Under the pieces are notes generated by a model. That model ran no database searches, had not been told where the DNA came from, and was given only the letters and a program-made list of their open reading frames with translations. From positions 140,301 to 204,300 of the forward strand of contig JASPKZ010007302.1 in assembly GCA_030220185.1 (NCBI GenBank): DNA of 64,000 nucleotides, given 5' to 3'. The stretch comes from Diploptera punctata. Lineage: Eukaryota > Arthropoda > Insecta > Blattodea > Blaberidae. A program made the position numbers and the translations under genes. Of the stretch, positions 9,960-21,377 are shown in pieces; the first letter of the stretch is position 1; every line of letters starts with the position of its first letter.

Positions 9960-10411
9960 TCATTTTTTATTATTTTAATAACAAAGTGAGTTTTTATTGA
10001 CAACTGTAATTTAAGTTATATTTCCTTTTATCAGGAAATTACATACTGCAGTCAAATTGCACAAATTATTAAACATTAAGAATAAATTATTATTAAAGTA
10101 GGTTAAATTCCTGGATACAGTTGGAATTATACAGCAATAATGGTGTTTCTGTAGTGAAATTTCACCATAAACTTACACACATGTATCAAATTGGTTACTA
10201 CAGAATGAAGAGGATAGAGTTGGCTAAAGATCGGAACGAATAGAGCACTTCAGTGAATACAGCTGCGGGATCCTTAAAATCAAATACAGTAGTTGCTGTC
10301 CTTAATATCCTCGCAAGAACTTCTTTCATTATTACAGGTAAAATATTTATAAATTAAGAATTTATGATTATTATTATTATTATTATTATTAACCTTAATA
10401 TTACTATTATT
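9960..10411. other. AT-rich DNA with a short ATT array
   Basis: No gene. Ends in an (ATT)n run at 10366-10392. Confidence 0.5.
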
Positions 10412-10422
10412 AATATTATTAT

Positions 10423-10759
10423 GTCCACCGCTGTGGTCTCGAGGTAGAGTGCTGCCTTGTGATGCAGCCGGCCCGGGTTCGATCCCCGGTCGGGGCAGTT
10501 TTTCAGGATGAGGTTTTTATCGGGGTTTTTCCTCACCTGTAAGACAAATGTCAGGAAAAACGTTAAGACCCAAACGGTCCCCGAAATCATACGGTCATCA
10601 TCAACCTTATCATTATCATCATCATCATCATCATCATCATCCTTCACCGGTGTGGAAAGCAACGGGAAGCTACCACATCTATAATTCCCTAGTAAAGCTG
10701 CAAAGCATAGCATAGGAGCTGCCTTTGGGCAGAACTACTATGGATGGATGGATGGATGG
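10423..10759 (+). mobile_element. SINE-b copy, full length, with TSD
   Basis: Head at 10423-10498 with GGCCCGGGTTCGATCCC (B box). The body carries TCATCA microsatellite repeats at about 10597-10640, the conserved block caccggtgtggaaagc and an (ATGG)n tail at 10741-10759. aatattattat at 10412-10422 and 10760-10770 can be read as the target-site duplication, though it is low-complexity. Confidence 0.85.
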
Positions 10760-10864
10760 AATATTATTATTACAATATTATTTACATCAATATTATTAAT
10801 AGCAACATTAATGATATCATTATTATTATTATTCATACTGTTATTATCGTTAATAATATTACTC

Positions 10865-11880
10865 TATCCTTTCTATCTTCGGGTTCTTGCAGCTGCTGCC
10901 TTCTTCCCGCGCCAAACTTCCAAAGCCTACGACCTTGGGCATCTTCAATGCTTAAACCTCTCGCTTGCTTTCCTTCCATGTCAACTTTGGTCTTCCTTTT
11001 TTCTTCTCTCTGGTCGGTTGCCATTGATATAATTGTCTTCCATTCATATAACATGTCCTAACCATTTTAAATCTTTCTCTTCAATTCTTTCAATTATGTT
11101 TCCTTCTGCTTCCATTATGTTTCTAATATATTTATTTCTGACATTTTCTAATGTTCACTTACTGGCACTTCTGCGTAAATAATCCATTTCTAGAGCTATT
11201 AGTCTATTCTTATAGTACTTATTGATTGTCCATACCTCATTTCCATACACTGCAACAGATTCCACCAATGTTTCACCAATTTTTTTTTTGTGTCTTTCCA
11301 AATATGCTTATTCCACCATATTGAATTTAACGATGACATTTTTCTACGCAATTCAATTCTTCTGCTTTGTATTGTCTTTGCCCATAAGCCTATCTTAAAC
11401 GTTATCCATAATTATTCCCAAATATTTAGTTTGTTTCGCTTGTTTTACTTGAAATCGTTCTTCCAGTGCTAAATTTTCTCTTTCATTGCTATTGATTGCC
11501 AAATATTCTGTTTTTTTTGTAAAGTTACTGAGAGTCCCTTGATTCATATGTGTTTTTCAACCTTTTTGTCATGAATTACATATCAAATTGTCTTGCGCTA
11601 AAACCAGTTGATCATCAGATCATCAGCAAAAATCTGTTGCCTCTTAGGATACCCGTACATTTGCAGCTTTGTTTCCATTTCATTAATATAAATTCTACTT
11701 AAATATATGAAATAAAATTGGTGATAGGCTGTACCCTGTTTGAATCCCTTTGTAATTTTTATAGGATTAGGTATTATACTTCCTATTTTAACATAATCCG
11801 TGTCATCTTTATAAATTTGCTTAATAATTTGAATTAGTTTCTTATCGATATTTATTTCCCTAAATCTTCTTCTTAATTAT
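10865..11880 (-). mobile_element. LINE-B fragment, RT C-terminal half
   Basis: The minus strand matches 9600-9955 at its 3' end (ARGLSIEDAQGRR at about 10960) and extends upstream into a decayed RT with the pattern GIQTG..LSPILF at about 11740 and multiple stops and frameshifts. The catalytic DD box (near 11620) is not cleanly readable. It is an old, dead copy bounded by TTA-rich arrays. Confidence 0.75.
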
Positions 11881-12049
11881 TATTATTATTAATTATTATT
11901 ATTAATATTATTATTAATTATTAATAATAATAATAATTAATCATCATCGTCCTCGTCGTCGTCGTCGTCATCATCAACATCACTATTATTATTATTATTA
12001 TTATTATTATTACTGTTATTACTACAATTATTACTACTATTATTATTAC

Positions 12050-12080
<31 letters not shown>

Positions 12081-12081
12081 T
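11877..12081. repeat. (TTA)n/(TTATTA)n arrays with a short TCG/TCA block
   Basis: Simple repeats at 11877-11940 and 11981-12081, with a cgtcgtcgtcgtcatcatc block between. Likely derived from LINE or SINE tails. Confidence 0.9.
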
Positions 12082-12243
12082 ATTAATTAAATAAAAATAA
12101 AACGTAGTTTTATTTGATTTTCATATTTATTATATAATTCAGTGACAGCTGTTTCGGTACACTGTACCTTCTTCAGCTGTCACCGAATTATATAATAAAT
12201 ATGAAAATCAAATAAAACTACCTTTATTTTTATTTAATTAATA
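12082..12243. repeat. Fold-back sequence, 70-bp arms
   Basis: Left arm 12082-12151 and right arm 12174-12243 are near-perfect inverted repeats around a 22-base loop that includes cggtacactgtacc. The right part of the loop read in reverse (gaagaaggtacagtgtacc) followed by gaaacagctg resembles Penelope-type ends (gatgc..gcgaaacgtc), which suggests a collapsed inverted insertion. No coding content. Confidence 0.85.
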
Positions 12244-12279
12244 AATATGGATTTTCATCAAGTAAACACCAACTCAATT

Positions 12280-12280
12280 G

Positions 12281-12349
<69 letters not shown>

Positions 12350-12351
12350 GT
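12280..12351. repeat. (TTA)n array
   Basis: About 20 TTA units with one ATTAAT interruption, directly upstream of a SINE-a copy. Confidence 0.95.
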
Positions 12352-12744
12352 CGGCCGCGGTGGACTAGTGGTTATGCTCTTTGCATCTGGTCCCGAGGGT
12401 CGCGGGTTCAAACCCGGCCGGGGTCGATGGACTTTTTAGGACGGAAAAATCCAAGGAGCAAGTCCTCCAGGAGGGACTTTAAGCCGTGGGTCCCGAGTCT
12501 GAAGATTTTCAGGCTCGTAAAAAATCCTTAAGCCTGAATGAAAAGGCCTCTAAGCAAAATTTACCGAATTTTCCCGTCCTAGTACTACCTTGGTTTCCAA
12601 GATGTCAGTATGAGGCGCAACGCTGTCCACGGACCACTCAAATTACATCTATACGAAAACAAGTGTAACTAAATTACTATGGTTCAAATTCTTCCCTGTA
12701 GGGGGAGAGCGCCTAAATCTCTGTAAAGGGAAAACAAAATTATA

Positions 12745-12745
<1 letters not shown>
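12352..12745 (+). mobile_element. SINE-a copy, near full length
   Basis: The tRNA-like head is at 12352-12425 (GCGGTGGACTAGTGGTTATG, then GCGGGTTCAAACCCGGCCG as T arm and B box). The body contains ccaaggagcaag, ggtcccgagtctgaagattt and ggttcaaattcttccctgta. Both ends abut (TTA)n arrays. Sister copies are at 36998, 39935 (minus) and 47805 (minus). Confidence 0.82.
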
Positions 12746-12746
<1 letters not shown>

Positions 12747-12787
<41 letters not shown>

Positions 12788-12815
12788 TACTACTACTATT
12801 ATTATTACTATTAAT
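12747..12815. repeat. (TTA)n array
   Basis: Continuation of TTA repeats on the 3' side of the SINE, consistent with insertion into a TTA tract. Confidence 0.9.
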
Positions 12816-12889
12816 ATTTTTTTTTAATTTAACCTATACAAAATCAACACTTTTGAAATTCATGTTAAAGCACCGTTGAGGTTATGTAA

Positions 12890-13150
12890 CAAGCTGTTAA
12901 TTATGTAATTTTTTACCTAGTAAGTCGGTCGTCCTCAACTAAGTTATTATACTTCAAGTTATTCTAATATGGAGGCCTTTCGAAAAATGTTTCATGTTTT
13001 GCGTTTTAACTGGAACTGGAACTGTTTCAGTTAAAACGCAGAACATGAAACATTTTTTCGAAAGGCCTCGATATTAGAATAACTTGAAGTTTAACAACTT
13101 AGTTGAGGACGAACGACTTACCATGTAAAAAAATATATAATTAACATCCT
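12890..13150. repeat. Fold-back sequence, about 120-bp arms
   Basis: Left arm about 12890-13012, right arm about 13027-13150, with a 14-base loop containing a ggaactggaact duplication. Arms differ at only a few positions (for example ggaggcc versus cgaggcc, and ttatta versus tgttaa). No open frame. Confidence 0.85.
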
Positions 13151-13159
13151 ATACAAAAT

Positions 13160-14270
13160 TAATTAAATTTTTTACACGCTTCATATTAACTTGACCTGCA
13201 GCTATCTATGTAACTGAATCTTTTAACGCGATTTTCGCCCACTTAAAATCACTTGAAACTTTGTATACTTGTAAAAGACCCATGCCAATACAATAATTTC
13301 ATATTTCGTTTCTAAAACCATGGCCAGAATCATCCGAAAATAAAAAAAGTGTCTTTGTATCTATGTAACGGAATTTTAACACGATTTTCGCCCACTTAGA
13401 AACATCGGATCGACTTGAAACTTTGTATACGTGTAAAGGACCCGTGACAATACAATAAATTCATATTTATTTTCTAAAATCCTGGCCAGAATCATCAGAA
13501 AATAAAAAAAAGTGTCTTTGTATCTATGTAACGGAATTTTTAACACGATTTTCACCCACTTAGAAACATTGGATCGACTTGAAACTTTTTGTACTTGTAA
13601 AGGATCCGTGACAATACAATAATTTCATATTTTGTTTCTAAAATCCTGGCCAGAATCATCAATCATCAGAAAATCAAAAAAATGAAAACTGGTATAATAG
13701 GTTGCGGACTTGTCGACTATTTAGTCAATCGTTGTAACAGCTCAGATGGTAGAGCGGTCAACTCTAGTGGTATATAATTTCAGTTATTCATAGGTCGCTG
13801 GTTCAAATCCAGCTGCGAGTTTTTTAGAAGAGCATTTCTTTTAGCTCATACTACAATAGTAACGGATTTAAAGATATTTACATTTTTATCTTATTCTGTA
13901 AAATATTAAAAATAAAAAATAAAAAATAAATAATAGTTTTAAAAAACTAAAAAAGCACGCTTTATTAGAAAATCGAACTAAAAAATTTAAAAATAATTTT
14001 AATTTCCAACACGCTTGGGATAAATAATTTTACCATCAAAAGCGTGGGGTGCTTTTTATGATTTTTACATTTTCTTCTTAGAGACTTTACTTTTACCAAT
14101 ATCTGTTTATTATCAAATATATTAATTGGTAAACAGCACCCCACGCTTTTGATGGGAAAATTATTTATCCCAAGCGTGTTGGAAATTAAAATTATTTTTA
14201 ATTTTTTAGTTCGGTTTTCTAATAAAGCGTGTTTTTTTATAGTTTTTTAAAACTATTATTTATTTTTCTG
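13160..14270 (+). repeat. Composite repeat copy 2
   Basis: Order on the plus strand: 5' marker ttttttacacgcttcatatt (13163), three minisatellite units of about 160 bp starting at 13206, 13363 and 13525 (each with tatgtaac, the string cgacttgaaactttg and ccagaatcatc), tRNA-like unit at 13733-13819, AT-rich spacer, then a hairpin with arms about 13929-14056 and 14136-14265. Both arms lack the same roughly 70-bp internal block that copies 1, 3 and 4 carry. Confidence 0.8.
13733..13819 (+). repeat. tRNA-like unit of composite repeat copy 2
   Basis: AGCTCAGATGGTAGAGC (A box) and TGGTTCAAATCC (B box), followed by a TTTTTT run at 13820. Same unit as at 8752, 26292 and 27261. Confidence 0.6.
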
Positions 14271-14279
14271 TATATACGT

Positions 14280-15282
14280 TAGTTTCAGAGTGCAGTACCA
14301 AAGGATATTTTTATTTTTGCATTTCTGTTATTGTGCGCTAAAGTAGAAAGTTAACAAAGTGTCTGTATTCTTATTTTACAAAACATTCTCCAATAAAAAC
14401 ATTTATTGATATTCTGTGAATTAACAACTTAAAAAGAAAGTAGCTATTAACATTTTTTAAATATTATATTTCAATAATAACCGTTCGTTTCATTTTTTGT
14501 TTAAGGAACGCTATACACTTTCAAAGTTTGATGGATTGTCATAGGAACACACAACAAATAATATCGTATTTCAGTTTACTCAAAACTATGTTTTTGCACT
14601 TAAACCGTTAGTCCACGGAACCGCTCAATTATAACATTCTAAAAGGTAAATACTGCTTACATTACACAGAATATCTGAGATCAATCAGAAATCTGCAATT
14701 ATTCATTTTGCAATTCCAAACCAATAAATTGCTTATAATAACAGCAATAGTATTATTTACAAACTGCCTCATATAAACGTAACTGCAGAGATCTTGTTGT
14801 TATCAAACAGACGTGCTGTGCAACACATGGCTAGCGCATGCTGCAACATTCTCCACTCCTCTACCTTCCCGTATCATGTCATTTCATTCAGCTCATTTCA
14901 TGTTAGGTGAAATAGTCTGTTTAGCAAACCAGAGGTGTTTAACATATGTGATTGTGGCGGTCACGCTCATGTACTTCCTCATGACTCCGAGCCTGTGTCT
15001 CAACTTAGGATAGAATAAGGCCTAAGAGAGGATTTAGTCCAAATAAATTGTGTCATGAGTGGTGAGTGTGGAAGCAGGAACACTGTAGAGTCGAGACGGG
15101 TGATACATTGAACAAAAATCAAGTTGGCTGTGTCTTAAAACACGGACGTATGTTTACTTAATAATCTAATCTAAAATATGTGATAGATTTTGAACAGCAC
15201 ATAAATAAAACGCAATTTTATTTGATCGTGAAGAAGAACCAATTTCGTCTGCAAAGCTTATAACTAACTAACGCACTGGCAC
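14280..15282. other. AT-rich DNA, no gene recognised
   Basis: No repeat family was identified. A 66-codon frame at 14813-15013 shows no domain. Confidence 0.5.
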
Positions 15283-15965
15283 TATCGAACCCGCAGGTTC
15301 ATGACCGCGCTTGACATAAGCTCTTCATACATCCCTCTCCTGACAATCATACTACTTATCTCATGTCATGGTTAATGTTAATCTCCCACCTCATTCTTGA
15401 TCTAACAACCGGATGTTTTCCCTCTAGTTTTCCTGCAAGAAGCTTCTATGTCCTGTCAATTGCAGTCTACGAGACTTAACTGTTCTTATTATATCTGGCT
15501 TCTTATACATATCTTGTAGCTCACTATTATATAGTTTTCTCCATTCACCTGTCTGTTTTTTGGTCCAAAATTTCCCTAACAACTTTATTAAATAGTCGTA
15601 ATCTTTTCTCCTCCCTTAAAGTAAGTGGTCATGTTTCACATCCATATAATAGAACTGGGGGAATAACAGTTTTATATGTTTTCAGCTTCATTTTTTAGAG
15701 AAATTAGGATGACAAGAGTCCCTGTATGCATAATAGAATGCATTTTGAGAGTTGAACCAATAGCCTGTGTAATTTCTATGTGGATCTCATTTTTTATAAT
15801 AATTGTCACTAGGTATTTGAATTCAGCCACTTCTTCAAAGTTTGTTTCATTTGTCATTAACTGTCCATTTCAATTAGGGCCTATATAATATGTGACCATA
15901 GAGTTAATTTTGTTGATATTTACTTTTAACCCAAAATTTCCAAATTTCTTAGTGTTAATTAATGG
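15283..15965 (-). mobile_element. LINE-A 3' relic
   Basis: The minus strand begins with the 3' signature (cggttcgatagtgccagtgc) and reads back through the RPVGRP-like, VFENKVLRK-like and IIT-like segments into the region just after the YADD box. The (GTTA)n tail is at 15269-15283. Many indels. No target-site duplication was found. Confidence 0.8.
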
Positions 15966-16571
15966 AACACATGTTTTGTCATTAGCTTTTGTTTATTACG
16001 TTGCGAATTTCTGCTGTTTCTTTGAATTAATTGGCCTCTGCTTACTTTAATTTAACTCACTAGAACAAATGTAAACAAGTGGTCATTACACACTCGGTCC
16101 CATCAGCAGGTCATCGCACTGTGTATTATTGACAGAACATGGCCCGCTCTATGTCACAGACTGTATAACTCAACAATTGCTCAAAAACTAACTTATACAC
16201 CTCCACTGATAGTATTCTTTCAACAATTTAATAATATAATTTATTTTATAAGCATTTAATTAATTTTGACAAATATGTGATGTTGGTGTTTTAAATACTG
16301 TATAAACAAAAAATTATTAGTTTATTATATCTCATTATTTTTATTATTTTGATGCACAGTAGATAGGAACTGACTACCGATCAATTCATGCTTGTGTTCA
16401 TTTTATTTTAATTATCATTAAAGTTACTGTTTTAGATATTGTACTAATGGTCACGTTGTAATTTAGTGTTTAATATCAGAGTTAATTGTGATTGTCCTGT
16501 TGAGTGCAACAGGGTCTTAACTCCACCAGGATAAATTAATTAAATAAATAAATCATCACAGACAGGAAGAC
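15966..16571. other. AT-rich DNA, possible retroelement 3' end
   Basis: The stretch at 16497-16552 (cctgttgagtgcaacagg hairpin followed by an (AAAT)n-like run) looks like a retroelement 3' end with tail. This is a weak call. Otherwise nothing was recognised. Confidence 0.3.
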
Positions 16572-16724
16572 AGAAGTGCAGGAAATGAGAGGAGAAGAAC
16601 ATATTACGATAGTTTGATAATAAAGCTCTTAGGAAAAGATGTGGGCCAAAGAAGGAAGAACAGACAGCTGAATGGAAATATACGTAACAGCGAGCTATAT
16701 GATTTTTATGGCCGAAGGAAATAA
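16572..16724 (+). mobile_element. LINE-A relic, plus-strand piece
   Basis: Matches the FENKVLRK..PKKDEQTGEW segment of LINE-A (gataataaagctcttagg, gaagaacagacagctgaatgg). It ends where the minus-strand relic begins, giving a tail-to-tail junction. Confidence 0.65.
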
Positions 16725-17385
16725 GCTCTCCACAAATCCCTATTGTGATCTAATCCCCTGTATAATTTACCTCCCTCATATCATGGTTAATGTCGTTCTT
16801 GGTCTACCTACTGGCTGTTTTCCTATAGGAGATTCCATGCCCCTTTTTACTTCCCATTTGTGCCACATGTCCTCTTCACCGCAATCTTCGAGACTTAGGC
16901 CTATATCTGCCTTCCTATAGATATCATGTACACTTCTGCATTCACCTGTCTATTCTTGTTTCTTTCGCCCTTTTTTCTCAAATATTCATAATTTTTTCTT
17001 AAAGTAAGAGTTCCTATTTCGCATTCATACAATATAACTGGAAGAAGAAAATTATATATATTTTAATTTATCGTTTTTTGAAAGACGTTGGGACGACAAG
17101 AGTCCCTGTAATGCATAATAGCATCAATGTTCAGAATTGATCCTATGTTCAATCTGTTTCTGCACTTCCTTCCTGTTTGTAATATTATTGTTTCTAGCTA
17201 CCCCTGAATTCAGCCATTTCTTCAGAATATCCTAATTTTCATTCGCCCTCAATTTCCACTACAGCCTATAATTCATTTCCACGTGTAAACCTATATTTAG
17301 TTTTAATGATGTTTACTTCAAGTCTCCATTTCTTAACGTTACTCGATAGAATATCTACTACGTCATCATACCAACAGCTTGTTTG
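16725..17385 (-). mobile_element. LINE-A 3' relic
   Basis: Minus-strand LINE-A from just before the 3' end through the YADD region (catcatcatacc near 17360). It lacks the terminal signature and tail, so its 3' end is lost at the junction with the plus piece. Confidence 0.75.
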
Positions 17386-17845
17386 AATATAAATAATTTT
17401 GTTTTAGATGTGTCTCTGCTCAGTGAAGGGAGATGTGATGAATAAACAAAAATGGAACTCCTCTATAAGGTTATAAATGCAAACAAAACACAACGAAACT
17501 CTGTTATTTAGTATCGTAGAGTTTATATTTTTGTTATCTGTGATCGAATCGCATTGCCTCTTCCCACGCGCTACGCATAGAGTTACTGTTTACCTATCTA
17601 AGTTCTTTAAGGATATCAAAAGTTTTGTTTGAAAAGTGAAATTGAGCACAACAACAGTGGACTGACAAGAAGTTTAGATCTCGTTTCTTTCAGGAAGTTT
17701 CAAATTTTCTCTATATTCGTACGTCTTTTGTCGATATTTAGTATTTTAATGTTCACTTTATAGTACACACTTTCCATAAATCTTATCTAGAAAACAAAAA
17801 ATGGCATATACCGTTATAAAAAATATGGATAGAATTTTATAAAAA
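17386..17845. other. AT-rich DNA, no gene recognised
   Basis: Nothing recognised. Confidence 0.4.
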
Positions 17846-18168
17846 GTAAATGGATAGTTGCTGAAAAATGAGGACATTTTTGAATAAGTATAATAACCAA
17901 GAACAATAATTACAAAAAGGAATGAGCACAAATAAATTAAACACAGGTTCAATTGTGGAAATGAATTATATTTTGAATTTCATGAACTCTTGTCGTCCCA
18001 ACCTATCTCGAAAAATACATAAAACTGTTATTCTCCCAGTTGGACTTTTACTTTAAGAGACGAGAAAAGATTACGAATATTTGACATTAATATCTTATGA
18101 CAAATTTGGACTAAAGAGAGATGAACAAACAGGCGAATAGAGAAGACTGCATATGATCTATACTAGAG
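17846..18168 (+). mobile_element. LINE-A relic
   Basis: Decayed match to the segment from NGNGQLMRNEG through KTIILPV and REERRL to DEQTGEW. The copy lacks both ends. Confidence 0.65.
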
Positions 18169-18649
18169 CGTGCGCAATAATTCTTGAATTAAATAAATAA
18201 AACTAACTATAGTAAACGTGCTGGATTCACTGACCGTGTATAGACCTACGTTTCTTATTTATTACTCAAATATATAGGCTTAAAATTGTAAATCCTGAAT
18301 CCAATCTAACATCTGAAATATCCAAATAAAGCAAATATAAAAGTGTATTAAAAATATCTTACCGGTATATAAAATAATATATTTTAAAATGTTATTTCGA
18401 TTGACGTCAAATCAATTCTAGAAAAATGTTAAATAATCTGCGCGTTTGTTTGAAAAACTATGTTAACCACACAGTTAGCTACTTGACCAAGTTTTTGAAA
18501 CAGAAATTTAATTCAGTTGATGACGGCTGATGTGCTTATTTGAATATTTTTAATTAAAACACATTTTGTATTTTATATTATTTACATGTTTTAACTTATT
18601 TCCATGACACATGGTCATTTCTATTGAAACTGTATATTAATAATGAAAA
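18169..18649. other. AT-rich DNA, no gene recognised
   Basis: Nothing recognised. Confidence 0.4.
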
Positions 18650-18800
18650 TGTGGTCTCGGGTAGTGTCGCTGCGGAGCAGGGTTCGATCCGCTGTCGGGA
18701 CAAGATTGCAGGGTAATTGTTTTTTCAGGGTTTTCCTCAAATATCAGGAAACTTTAAGGCAGAAACAGTTCCTGAACATCGTCTGATAATTATCATATCC
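18650..18800 (+). mobile_element. SINE-b 5' fragment
   Basis: Head with gggttcgatccgctgtcggg, then ttttcaggg and tcctcaaatatcaggaaac blocks of the SINE-b body. It ends before the microsatellite part. Confidence 0.65.
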
Positions 18801-18815
18801 ACCATGTTTAGTATG

Positions 18816-18817
18816 AA

Positions 18818-18845
<28 letters not shown>
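18816..18845. repeat. (TG)n microsatellite
   Basis: About 14 TG units. Confidence 0.95.
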
Positions 18846-18849
<4 letters not shown>

Positions 18850-18959
18850 TTGTGTTGTCTCGGGTCCCTTATTCGTGTCCTCGTCTGTGCGCTCCGTCAG
18901 GTCGTGCGCCTACAAGGAGACAGGTTAAAACTAAGCTCTTTTAAAACTAATACAACTAA

Positions 18960-19725
18960 TAATGGACAAAATGATAAGAAACAAGAATAGGATGAGTTAT
19001 TTTTATAATTAAGGTTAAATCTGAAGTTTACAGCATTTTGAAAATATATTTAAAAGTAACACAGTTCACAAACGGCAGACCTAGGTGAGAACAGTTCCAC
19101 TTTTTCATCATAAGAACATAAATACAAATAAAAAATATATCATTTTTTTATTTTCCCAATAGGCCGTAATTATCATTTTTATGCAGGCACAAGAAAGGTA
19201 ATTTCATAGACTGGAATTTACTGAGCAGGTCTCTAAGCTCATTATTTAATCGATTCTAAGTTGAACGGAAGATCTTTTCCACGTCAACAATTCAGCTGTG
19301 ATCCTAACTTGTGGACAGTGTTGTAAGTATATGAGTAGAACAAGTACCAACTTAGGCAACGTAAAGAATATGATATATAAATAATTTTACAAGGTAAAAT
19401 ATGCCACACTTAATGAAATGGAGAAGGGCCGATATCTAGAAATGTAATTGTCATTGGAAGCTTCGACGATAAGCCTAGATAAAATAAACATTGTTAGAAT
19501 CAACATACAAAAGCACTCGCCGAACTCCTTTCATCATGTCACTAGTTCTTGTGCTAGTTATATGAGTGAAGAACAGTAACGCATAACCAAGTATTACTAT
19601 TCTCAACAGAAAACATCACCTTTCTTTTTGGAATTCGTTATACGCATCCAGTACTTGTTTTCTTCTTTTTCCATGGTGCAATAGGCCTTGAAGGCACTTG
19701 GCGTACTAGTCAGCTGACGGCCTCA
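18960..19725. other. AT-rich DNA, no gene recognised
   Basis: Nothing recognised. Confidence 0.4.
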
Positions 19726-19729
19726 CATC

Positions 19730-19995
19730 CAAACATGTAAATCGCAGAAGCAGGCGAACATGCAGCCAGTGTATGGGTGACATGTGGTCAGCATGTCGGG
19801 TCCCACAACTGTTTTAACTGCATTTCTCAACCTACAGATGTTACATAATGCCTCACGATGCTGAGTGCACCGGTCTCATACTGGACGAAATTCCATGACA
19901 AAATGTCTTACCCCATCGTGGACTCGAACCAGCGCAAGTCCCTGGCTATTCACCAGTGCATCTTACCTTAAACCGCTCGGCGGGGCTGTTTACTT
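19730..19995 (-). mobile_element. SINE-d copy, near full length
   Basis: The head is at the right end: on the minus strand CCGCCGAGCGGTTTAAGGTAA and GGTTCGAGTCCACG (B box). The body carries the blocks ttttgtcatggaatttcgtcc and ctgaccacatgtcaccc (minus strand). Compare the opposite-strand copy at 21055. Confidence 0.75.
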
Positions 19996-19999
19996 GTGT

Positions 20000-21050
20000 T
20001 CAAGCATCTGATAATGGAACTAGTGGGGTCTATAAGGAGCGAGAGTCAAGAATATTCTCAATAAAATCTCTAATAAAATATGTCTGTATAATACACAAGT
20101 GTGAAGCTAAAATAATTACGCACAATGTGGACCTATTTTAAATACAAATATAAGCTAAAGTAAACTAAGCAAATGCAATTTCCAAGCGCAGTTGCCCCAA
20201 ACATAAGGTAGTCATTATGCCAATTGATATGTTATGGGAACATTCAGACTGTAACCTATAATTCAAGCATCAAATCTACGCAATTTAACAATTTACCCTT
20301 TAAAAGGACGTAAAGCTATGATCTATATATCTGTTTATCTGGTTATCTGGTTGGACGAGCCAGCAGTCCAGTACCAGCTGTACCTCTTCCGGTTGTAATG
20401 TAAACAAACCAGTTGTATGACTGCATTTCCATTCGTCGAACAGTGGTTTTAACTTTAAGCACGTGTTTAATTAAATGAGAAAACAGTAACATTAATGTAC
20501 ATTACAGCTTATTAGATAATCTGGTGCCCCATAGGGATAAGTTTACAATTCTGTTTGAAAAATGACTAATGTAAGTTTCCATGGTATATACAGAGATTTT
20601 TAAAATAAATTTAAAATTTCCTTCAACTTAAGGGATTTATCGCAATTTTTAAAAAATAAACACGTGTATATTTTCCTCAGGTAAACATTCACATGCACAA
20701 TATTGAATTGGCGCTTTTCTTTCTTCCTACTTTTATTATTTCAATTCGAGCAGTTGGATTCCTGGCATAGAATCGCCTAATGATTCTCAAAATGGGGCCA
20801 TTTTCATGAAACTAATTAGAGGTGATCGTTGGTTTGATAACGATACTGGACATTAAAAATAACGATACTTCCATTTTCCTAACTTAATAATTTACTTAAC
20901 TGATAAGATGCACAAGCCAAAAAGAATAAAACTGAGGTATGGGGAAGTCAAAAACAAACTGGGAAGTAATGTTAGTTAAACAATTCTGTAATTATAATAC
21001 TCGTATATAAACAATATTTAGTTAAAACATTCGTCAGGATATATTCTAGG
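20000..21050. other. AT-rich DNA, no gene recognised
   Basis: A patch at 20390-20450 (ttgtaatgtaaacaaacc) is shared with 58510-58560, so an unclassified old repeat is present. Otherwise nothing. Confidence 0.4.
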
Positions 21051-21054
21051 GAAG

Positions 21055-21350
21055 TCCCGCGCCGTTAAAGCAAGATGCCTTGATACAGAGTCACGGGGCT
21101 AACGCTGGTTCGGGTACCCATGGGAGGAGATATTTTGTCATGGAATTTCGATCATTATGGGACTGGTGACCACCCAGCATAGTGAGGAATTTGGGTAGCT
21201 ATAATAAGTAGCAACTCCGTGTTGAAAAAAAAACAAATATAACGGCTGTGCGGCCCTACATGCTGAGCACTTCTAACCTCTACACCAGGCTCCATTATTG
21301 TGATTAACACATGTTGATGTGAGGCCAGCAGTCGGCTGGTAGGCTAAGGG
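21055..21350 (+). mobile_element. SINE-d copy
   Basis: Head at 21060-21125 with GCTGGTTCGGGTACC, followed by atattttgtcatggaatttcg and ggtgaccacccagcat, the body in the opposite sense to the 19730 copy. An A-run interrupts at 21226. Confidence 0.75.
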
Positions 21351-21377
21351 CCTGAATTCAAAGCCTACAGTAAAGAA

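Noticed and set aside
10354..10713. Acidic Asp-run protein on the minus strand
   Set aside because: Comes from the TCATCA microsatellite of SINE-b.
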